NCBI GenBank assembly: GCA_022264855.1
Contig: JABYQU010000065.1
Span: 62,001 to 126,000 of the forward strand
Reading direction: 5' to 3'
DNA from: Lenzites betulinus
Taxonomy: Eukaryota > Basidiomycota > Agaricomycetes > Polyporales > Polyporaceae
DNA: 64,000 nt
The number at the start of each line of letters is the position of its first letter. Position 1 is the stretch's first letter. A model generated the notes under the pieces. The model searched no databases. It was not told the origin of the DNA and worked only from the letters and a program-made list of their open reading frames with translations. The translations under genes and the position numbers were made by a program. This document shows, piece after piece, positions 55,934-64,000 of this stretch.

Positions 55934-57878
55934 ATGTCGCGCGGCTTTTCCAGCTCGTTCTTCTCCCTTCTCCTGCTTGCCCTCACCCTAGCCGTGACCG
56001 CGCGCGCAACCCCCGTCGTGCAAGTCCGCGACAACCTCGTCCGGCTCTCGTTCGCGAAGCGCTTCAACCTCACCGGCTCGGGCAAGCTTCTCGCGCGGGA
56101 TCAGGCGCGTGCGCACAATCTCCGTGCGCGCGCGAACGCAAAGCTCTCCGGCACCCCCCTCACTGCCGATGCGCTGGTCAGCGTGCCCGCAGACAACCAG
56201 GTCGTGGACTATGTCGTCAACGTGCGTGCTATCTGCCGGATATTTTTGGACTCCATATTAATGACTTTCCATTGACCAGGTCGGCGTCGGAAGTCCTCCC
56301 ACCACGTGTATGTCTCGGTGCTTCTCAGGTGTCTAGGCAGGGCTAACGCGCGGCGGTATCGCAGACTCGCTCCTGGTGGATACCGGCAGTTCCAACACCT
56401 GGGTCGGCGCCGGCAAATCGTTCGTGCAGACGTCAACCACGAAGCAGACACAGGACCGTGTGGTGCGTGTCTTCTCTGACAGGTCTTCGTGATTTCTGTG
56501 CACTCAACATCTTTGCACAGTCCGTGACCTACGGCTCGGGCGAATTCTCCGGTACGCACTGGTTCAGCGGACCATGCGATGAACGACACTGACGACTGCA
56601 TAGGCACCGAGTTCATTGACACCGTCGATCTCGGCAACAACCTTGTCATTAACGGTCAGTCCATCGGAGTTGCGACATCGTCGGAGGGCTTCGATGGCGT
56701 TGATGGCATCCTTGGGTATGCGGAGTTAACCCTCAATAAACGTCTCTCTAGACTCACCACCCTGTTTCTGCCAGTATCGGCCCAGTTGACCTCACTGTCG
56801 AAACTCTCTCTCCCGATACTAGGTCTACAATCCCCACGGGTAGGTAGCACTCTTGGGTGCTGAGCGCTGAGCTTATGCTCCATCGGAGGCTTGTACGCTT
56901 CACCGTATCAGACATGACTTACCGACGTACACGCTTCTAGTGACCGACAACCTTTTCTCCCAAGGCGTGATTACAGAGGACCTAGTCGCGGTCTCCTTTG
57001 AGCCTACAAACGAAGATGAGATAGTCAACGGCGAGCTCACCTTCGGTGGCACGGACTCTTCCAAGTTCGTGGGCGCCATCAACTTCGCGTACGTCTCTTC
57101 CGTATTCTCATGTTCATGGGAATTGCGGCGCTAACACGACCATGACGTCGCCTGCACCCTGCGTGCACATGCACCTGTGAACGCCTCGCACACTAGGCCT
57201 CTCACCCGTACGTCACCCGCGTCGGAGTTCTTCGGTATCAACCAGGCGATCAAGCTCGGGTCGACCTCCATTCTCTCCAACACCGCCGGCATCGTCGACA
57301 CCGGCACCACGCTCACGCTCATCGCCACTGGTCCGTACAGATCCCGTTCCGCCGCTGCATTCTCATCTCACGCACTAACGGGCTCCACACAGATGCCCTG
57401 CAGAAGTACCAGAAGGCGACGGGTGCCGTGTTGGACAACGAGACCGGCCTGCTCCGCATTACCGCTGCGCAGTTCGCTAAGCTTCCAAGCTTGTTCTTCA
57501 CCATCAACGGGGTGCGCTCCCCTTCCATCTGTCAGTCTCCAGGGCCCCTGACTGACTTCCCCGCCCCTCCCAGGTCAACCTTGAGTTCACCGCCAACGCC
57601 CAGCTCTTCCCTGTACGTTCCCTTCGAGTCCGCATCTATCCAACCGTTCGTGACGTGCTGATACTTTCCGTCCTGTGTAGCGCTCGCTGAACACCGCGAT
57701 CGGTGGTAACGCGAACGACCTCTACCTCATCGTCGGCGACATCGGCACGCGCAGCGGCTCTGGGCTCGACTTCATCAACGGCCAAACGTTCCTGGAGCGC
57801 TTCTACGCCGTCTTCGATACCACGAACCGCCGTGTCGGCTTCGCCAACACTCCGTTCACGACTGCGACGACGAACTAG
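55934..57878 (+). CDS. secreted aspartic protease, polyporopepsin-like (A1 family)
   Basis: Extracellular pepsin-fold endopeptidase. The ATG at 55934 opens a signal peptide (SSSFFSLLLLALTLAVTARA) and a propeptide with basic residues (FAKRFNLTGSGKLLARDQAR). The first active-site motif, VDTGSSNTWVG, follows introns at about 56220-56279 and 56310-56363; the second is VDTGTTLTLIAT near 57296. The C-terminal exons hold FFTINGVNLEFTANAQLFPR, LYLIVGDIGTRSGSGLDFIN and FLERFYAVFDTTNRRVGFAN. The stop is at 57876-57878. About ten exons. It resembles polyporopepsin, a milk-clotting type enzyme of polypores, from memory of the family. Expression is likely strong and regulated, given the clear TATA box. 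Confidence 0.92.
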
Positions 57879-58182
57879 AGGCCACAAGACGGCCTTACAC
57901 GATTATAAGTGGGATTAAAAGACGCTTGATACATGGGCTAGGATGTAGATGTTGGCGGCGCGCGAGACGCGTAGGGTACGGGGTTTTCGGGTGTATAAGG
58001 CTTGATTGTGTGCTACTACTTCCTTGGGTGTTGTTGTACAAATAAAGTTCGCGTTGGGATACTTTGCAAACGGCCCCGTCTGATTGAACCTTAGTATTAA
58101 TACGTTGTTGTTTAAGACGAGTCGTCGAGTTCCAGTCCCCACTTTCAACATGACAAAGGCCCCAGCATTCCCGCTGGACCGT
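57879..58182. other. convergent intergenic region
   Basis: 3' flanks of the protease and of P450-2; nothing else seen. Confidence 0.45.
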
Positions 58183-60633
58183 CTATGATTGCGAACCGCG
58201 GACGTATCGCGTGACCAAGAGAGGCATCTGGTGCCCCTCCTTGGGTGCGCTGCGGAGCTTGGGACGCTGCACGACGTTCGTCTTGCTCTGGATGTCTTCA
58301 GGCGGCACGGCAAGTGCGAACTCGAACGCGCGCACGAGCACAAATATGAGTGCCTTCATCCTACACCGCAAATGTTTTAGTAGACTCGTGCGGGCAAAGG
58401 GGCAACAAACAGACGAGGACGCACTCGACGAGGGAGAAGCGGTACCCGATGCACGCTCGCGGGCCACCAATGAATGTGAGGATGTTGCTCCACACGCCCG
58501 GGATGCTCGCGACCGCGTCTGCGGGATGGGCCCAGCGTTCAGGCCTGGGACGCGCAGGTCAGCCTGTCGCATCTAGAGGCCGAGTGGTAATGGGGGACGT
58601 ACTTGAACTCGAGCGCGTCTTCGCCCCAGTATTTCTTCGACCGGTTTAGAGCGAGAATCGGGATCATGATAGAGCTTCCCTTGGAGACCCTGCAAGTCTC
58701 GGGGGTTGAATTTCCTACTTCGGAGTGACTTTAAAATTAATGATACAGATACTCACTTGATGCTATCCTGTACTCGTCCGTAGCGGTCGACGAACGGCTC
58801 GCTGACCGGGATGACGTCGTCCTTGATTGCAACGCGGCTAGTCAAAGGAACCGGCGCGTGGAGGCGCAGGGTCTCGCGCACGACCGCATCGAGATACGGG
58901 AGGCTGTTGAGCTCGTCCATGGTAGGGGCGTCCGTATTGAGGGTGAACAATTCTTCACGGAGCTTCTTCTGTACGTCGGGAGCCTGAGTAAGCGCATACA
59001 GGCACCAGGTAGTTCCGGTGCTTGTAGTATCGTGCCCTGCAGCGAGAAATCTAGACGGCGTAATTAGCTTAGACGCTGCGTCTCTTTACAATCACAGAGC
59101 TGCGTACGTCGGAACCTCTACATGGTGATTCTCTTCAGATAGGAATTATGAAGAAATGAAACATGACGCACGGGCTAGAACATCCTCGTCAGAAAGCCGC
59201 TGATTGTCTGGAATGTCCATCGCCATGTTCGCTTTGAGCAGAAGCGTGAGGAGGTCACGGCCCTGCAGATCACCCCTCTTCACGCCTTTCTTCTCCGTAC
59301 CCTCGGCCAGTTCGCGCTCGATCTCAGCCTTCTTCTCCGCAATAAGCTCCTTGCCGATACGGCGCATGACCCCTCGAGCGCGTTGGATGCACTTGGATGC
59401 CTCATCCGGCTGGTTTGAGGTCGCAAACATGCGTGAGCCTGCAGTGTAGACGGCGCAGCGGAATAACGCACAATGATATCCAGGATGGGGAAGAAATTCT
59501 TCATGATCACGAACACGGTGAAGGTGCGGGGCAAGAAGAGCTGCTGGAATGCTTCGTTGAACTCGTTCGGCTCGCCGGTGGGGTTGAGAGCGTTGAAGCG
59601 GTAGCCAAATCCTGCGAAGAAAGACCTTATATTGAATGCGTGCTCGCGTCGCGTAGATGATGGTGTGCGCCTTACCTGCTAATCCGATGACATCGAGAGT
59701 CGTCTTAGTGAGTCCGCTGAGAACGTCGAGGCGTGCGTTGGGGACCCCGTCACCCATCATCTGAGCATCCCAAATATCCCGCAACTGTGGCAACGCCTGC
59801 GAGTTAGCATCAATGTTCAGCGCCATGAGTCGATTGACTCACTTCTATTGCTTTTTGGACGAATATTTCAGTGAGGTCACGTATTTGTGCGGGTCCGAAC
59901 GCAGGGTTCTATGTCAAAGGCCCCCGTCAGTACGCAGCCCAAGTTCGCACATAAAAAGCGCAGGTGGTACCAAGATCCGCCGCTAAATTTGGGTCATGGT
60001 CAACTCGGAGGGATCATCATGTGGGTCAGCCAGTATGACGAACTTACCTGTCGTCTGTGTTGTTCGCCTACAAATTCACGGTAAGTGTCAAACCACGATA
60101 TCATTTCTTTGATACGGCTCAGTTATGACCCACCTTCTGTGAAAAGTATTCCTGTTGCGCAAGGGTCAAGTTAGTGGCAGCCGCGTAGCACTAGTGTGCC
60201 TACTCCCGCACCTTCACCGAGAACCTTGGCAAGATTACGTCGGGCAACCTCTGGCTTTCGGTAGTCCGCGGAGTGGGTCAGGATGTGATTCAGAGCGCGA
60301 GCATCCAATGTAAACAGACGGTCTTCCTGTATCATAATCTCTTGTAAACATGCTGGACCGAGGCTAGGGACTCGGAGAATTGCTTACGTTGAGGAAGCCC
60401 TTGTACACTATGTGGGGGCCATACTCCGCGAGCCACCGTTCCTGTGGCACAGAGTTATCCTTCGCTTGTATATGTTTCATGTTGCCGTAAAACCAGCTGG
60501 GATTGGGCGGTCCCGGCAGGTTCCTGAGTGCCGTCGGAGTGCATCGCGGCAAGAGCGGCCAGGCTTTCCATATCGCGGCGCCCACAATGCCTAGAAAGCA
60601 CAGAAGTACGGTTAGCAGAACTGAGATCATCAT
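58183..60633 (-). CDS. cytochrome P450 (P450-2)
   Basis: First of two tandem P450 paralogues on the minus strand. The ATG at 60633 gives [20 protein letters not shown], a membrane anchor, then [15 protein letters not shown]. Further exons have [20 protein letters not shown], the NPAFGP segment, [18 protein letters not shown], the I-helix [13 protein letters not shown], ExxR ([12 protein letters not shown]), [21 protein letters not shown] and the heme loop [15 protein letters not shown]. The last exon starts [16 protein letters not shown] and the stop is at 58183. About a dozen short introns. All catalytic motifs are intact. CYP family not assigned. Confidence 0.9.
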
Positions 60634-61249
60634 GCGACGGATATTGTCAAGGGGTGGGAACAGATGCCAGGTTCACGGAGGATGATCAGCGGACAAGTGA
60701 CCAGGCGGATTGCGGGGGCACGAACGGACCTGCTTGTTCTTATATACCCGCACAGTCACGACAGTCCACTAGTGGAGGCTTCGAATCGTATGACCGCCAT
60801 CATTATTTGCGCGCCCGGCCGTACGACGTATCGCACAGTAACGAAGCTGCGAGCTCACTGCCACCGCAGCAGACCCGACATCCTTGCCGAGAGACGTGAG
60901 AACCGCAGCTTAAGCGCGTTGTCCGAGGTCAGCATACCGCGGAAGGAGACATCCATCAAACCCCCCGCGATACACCACGCTGCACACGCAGGCTTTCCGT
61001 CTCCAGCGTTCACCATTCTGCTACCTCTGGTAACTGCCGGTGATGCCACGATCAAAATTCTGCAGAACGGACTGGACTCTATCGCCGGATGGCTGGGTTA
61101 TTGAGTGTCAAAGAATTTTCGCAAATAAAGGACTGAGCCGGAGCTGTCTGATATACGGGATGAAACTACTATCAACGAGAGGTGGGTTATAACCGAAGAT
61201 ATTACTATTCCAGACTATGACATGACATACCTACACTCCCAAGTACTAA
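60634..61249. other. spacer between the tandem P450 genes
   Basis: Promoter of P450-2 and 3' flank of P450-3. A 146-codon plus-strand frame here has no motif. Confidence 0.45.
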
Positions 61250-63507
61250 TCACTGCACACGCTTCACCCTCTTGATCAAGAGAGGCATCTGTCCGCCCTG
61301 CTCGGGGGCGCTGCGGAGGATCGGGCGCTGCACGATGCTGGTCTTCTTCTCGATGTCGCTAGGGTCTACCGCGAGCTCAAACTCAAACGCGCGCACGAGC
61401 GCGAAGATGAGAGCCTTCATCCTGTGGGATCCACAACTACGTCAGCGACAGGGGCGCACATACGAAGGCGGGCAAATGGCGCACTCGACGAGGGAGAACC
61501 GATACCCGATGCACGCGCGCGGCCCACCGAGGAAGGACAGCATGTGGCCCCATACTCCGGGAATGCTGGAGATCGCTTCCGGAGGGTTTTCCCAACGCTC
61601 GGGCCTGCAGTGCTGACGTGAGCGATCAAGCGGCGGGATTGGTGCGGGACCACGTACTTGAACTCGTACGCATCCTCGCCCCAAAGCCTCTTCGACCTGT
61701 TCAAGGAGAGGATAGGGATGACTATCGGGGTACCCTTCGAAATCCGGATCGCGTCTTGCACTTTGCCATAGCGGTCGACGAACGGCTCGCTGACAGGGAT
61801 CACATCGTCCTTCGTCGCGATGCGTATTGTCGTCGGGACGGGGGAGTGGATGCGCAATGTCTCGCGTACTACTGCGTCGAGATACGGGAGGCTATTAAGT
61901 TCGTCCATCGTCGGTGTGTCCGTTTGAATCGTGAACAACTCGTCGCGCAGCTTCTTCTGGACATCGGGAGCCTGAGTGAGCGCATATAGACACCAGGTAG
62001 TCGAGGAGCTCGTCGTCTCGTGTCCGGCAACCAGGAATCTGTAAGTAGGGGTGAGAAAGTATCGCCAGCATGATAGACAACAGCTGCGTACGTAGGAACC
62101 TCTGCACAATGCCGTCAGATAATGATCGCGTCCGGTATCAAGAGATAACTTACGAGCAAGCACATCTTCGTCTGAGAGTCTCTGATTGTCTGGTATGTCT
62201 GTGGCCATATTAGCCTTCAGGAGCAGAGTGAGTAAATCCCGGCCCCGGACATCCTTCCGCTCCAAGCCGCGGTTCTTGCTCTCAGCTACCTCACGGGAGA
62301 TCTCGGCTTTCTTCTCCCGGATTAGTTGAGTACCGATACGACGCATGACCGCCTGTGCATGGTCGACGCGTCGTGCGCGCTCATCGCGCTATTGAACGCG
62401 TTGTGATAAGCCCACGAGGAAAGTAGAAGTGTACACAACACTTACGAATCTTTTCAAGATGGGGAAGAAAAACTTGAGCAGCATCCACGGAGTGAAATTG
62501 GGAGAGGGATTGAAAATGTCTTGAAAGGCCTGATTGAGTTCGTTTGGGCTTCCGCTCGGGTTGAGAGCGTCGAAACGGTAATTGAATCCTGGGAATAGCA
62601 TCTGGCAATCGGACATTGTAGTCAAGATGTACCATAAAACGACGTACCGGCTAGACCGATAACATCGAGCGTCATTTTGCTCAAACCCGACAGCACGTCG
62701 ACGCGAGTGGGCGAACCATCCGCGCTGATTTGGACGTCCCAGAAGTCCCGCAGCTATTATTTCATGCATTAGCAGCGTGGCCTGGGCAGAAGAATTGTAC
62801 GCATACTTCTTTGGCTTTGTCGACAAAAATGGACGTTAGTTCCCGGATTTGAGCAGGGCCAAATGCAGGGTTCTGTGATAAAGACGGTCAGGCCATTATG
62901 CCAGGACCTGGATGCCGTCACATACCATGATGCGTCTCTGTATCGAAAGACATTAACAAGGCGAATTCATCACTGGCTGGGATAAAATCATACCTGCTGC
63001 CTATGTTGTTCGCCTTCGGTAAAGAGAACGCCTAGCCGAATTCTGATTTAGTGACAACTTTGCACTTGATGCTGCACCACGCACCTTCTCCAAGGATTTC
63101 AGCCAAGTTCTTTCGGGCCTCTTCTGGCTTCTGGTAATCGGCCGAGTGTGTGAGGATATGATTCATCGCCCGAGTGTCGATCGTCCACAGGCGAGCAAGC
63201 TGTGCATGGACTCCCTTTAGCAGCCGCCATGGAAACCATGGACTAGAGCAAGGCTCACGCTTAAGAAACCCCTGTACATGAGCACAGAGCCATACTGCGC
63301 TGCCCACCGCTCCTGGGGGACCGAGTTTTCCTCGTCATTGATCACCTTCATTTGCCCAAAGAACCAGCCAGGGTTGGGAGGTCCCGGCAAATTGTTGATG
63401 CCCGCACTGAACGGGCGCGGAAGGAAAGGCCGTAACGTCCATAACGCGATGGCGGTAACGGCTGCGAGAGCTAAGAGAGATATCTCCCCAAGCGAAGGCT
63501 GGAACAT
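61250..63507 (-). CDS. cytochrome P450 (P450-3)
   Basis: Tandem paralogue of P450-2. The ATG at 63507 ([20 protein letters not shown]) gives the anchor, followed by [79 protein letters not shown], the I-helix [45 protein letters not shown] and the heme loop [15 protein letters not shown]. The last exon begins [16 protein letters not shown] and ends VKRVQ at 61250. Intron positions match P450-2. The I-helix has HETT where P450-2 has HDTT. Intact by motif. Confidence 0.9.
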
Positions 63508-64000
63508 AGCTCCAGATACTGGTGTTCGAGTGGGAGGGATTGGCAGATGAAGTTCCGGCCACTGCTATCTCGGGCTTTATACGCCTACGGTCTTGAAGGG
63601 TATGCGTGTTACTGTTCCTGGGGATTGCACAGTCCGGCGAACGTGCCGATTCACGCGCGGCCTGTCAGAGATTCGGCCGGATAGTTGGGTTGTGAGTACA
63701 TCGGAATGCAAAGCTGAGCGCGGGGACTGCGGCGATCACATACGCTGTCTCCGAATAACTCGGAGGCCCCTTAAACCCTCCCGGGCCATCTGATTTGTCA
63801 GCGGCATACAAGTAAATGCCGGCGCCGGGGCTCTGCTCCGAGGCTACGCCTCCAGCAGCCTCCAGCTAGTAGACGATGGTGACAGTTGCCTAGAACAAGA
63901 GACCGTCGAGCGCAAGATCGACCTGCTGGAGCGATCCCGGACGACCCTGAAGAGTCCCTGAAGGGTGGCGGTGAGAGCCCAGGGTTTCGGCTGATACTAG
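63508..64000. other. upstream region of P450-3 to the window edge
   Basis: P450-3 promoter and unassigned sequence. The last 150 bp are rich in CTGG/CCAG words; no gene recognised. Confidence 0.4.

Noticed and set aside
60664..61104. 146-codon plus-strand frame between the two P450 genes
   Set aside because: Covers the P450-2 promoter side and has no recognisable domain.

Overview
The window is nuclear DNA of a filamentous basidiomycete, most likely an agaricomycete of the Polyporales type. The evidence is small (about 50-60 nt), frequent GT-AG introns, a polyporopepsin-like aspartic protease, several cytochrome P450 genes with decayed P450 relics, and a Tad/L1-like non-LTR retrotransposon carrying RNase H. 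Placement below class level is inference. No rRNA, tRNA, CRISPR or prokaryotic operon structure was found.

Left part (1-22.4 kb). A Hikeshi/OPI10 gene runs off the left edge. It is followed by a SNF2-family ATPase. Between 4.9 and 20.0 kb lies a set of lineage-type genes: three paralogous protein-kinase-like genes (6.5, 15 and 17.5 kb) and two paralogous single-pass membrane protein genes (5 and 19 kb). Two kinase/membrane-protein pairs are divergently transcribed and mirror each other at the two ends of the cluster. A BTB-domain gene and an EST1/SMG7-like gene sit between them. An RNA polymerase III subunit gene (RPC34 type) with a large Arg/Ser-rich insert follows.

Middle part (22.4-43 kb). 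A gene-poor stretch holds a decayed P450. An intact P450 comes next, then a second, weaker P450 relic, an orphan single-exon gene and a small KPWE-motif (PEX39-like) gene. From 31.8 to 40.3 kb a host gene of DUF6697-like type is split inside an exon by a 6.3-kb non-LTR retrotransposon. The element has a 14-bp target-site duplication and an A-tail. Its ORF2 has an internal deletion in the reverse transcriptase core. A DUF4246 gene follows.

Right part (43-64 kb). DUS3 (tRNA dihydrouridine synthase), a USP-fold protein that appears to lack its catalytic cysteine, a Mug190/tricalbin-like lipid-transfer tether, a secreted aspartic protease and two tandem P450 genes complete the window.

Housekeeping genes (RPC34, DUS3, SNF2, EST1/SMG7, Hikeshi, Mug190-like) alternate with fast-evolving accessory genes (kinases, membrane proteins, P450s, protease, retroelement). 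Exon models were read by eye from splice sites and family motifs; outer coordinates are firmer than internal ones.
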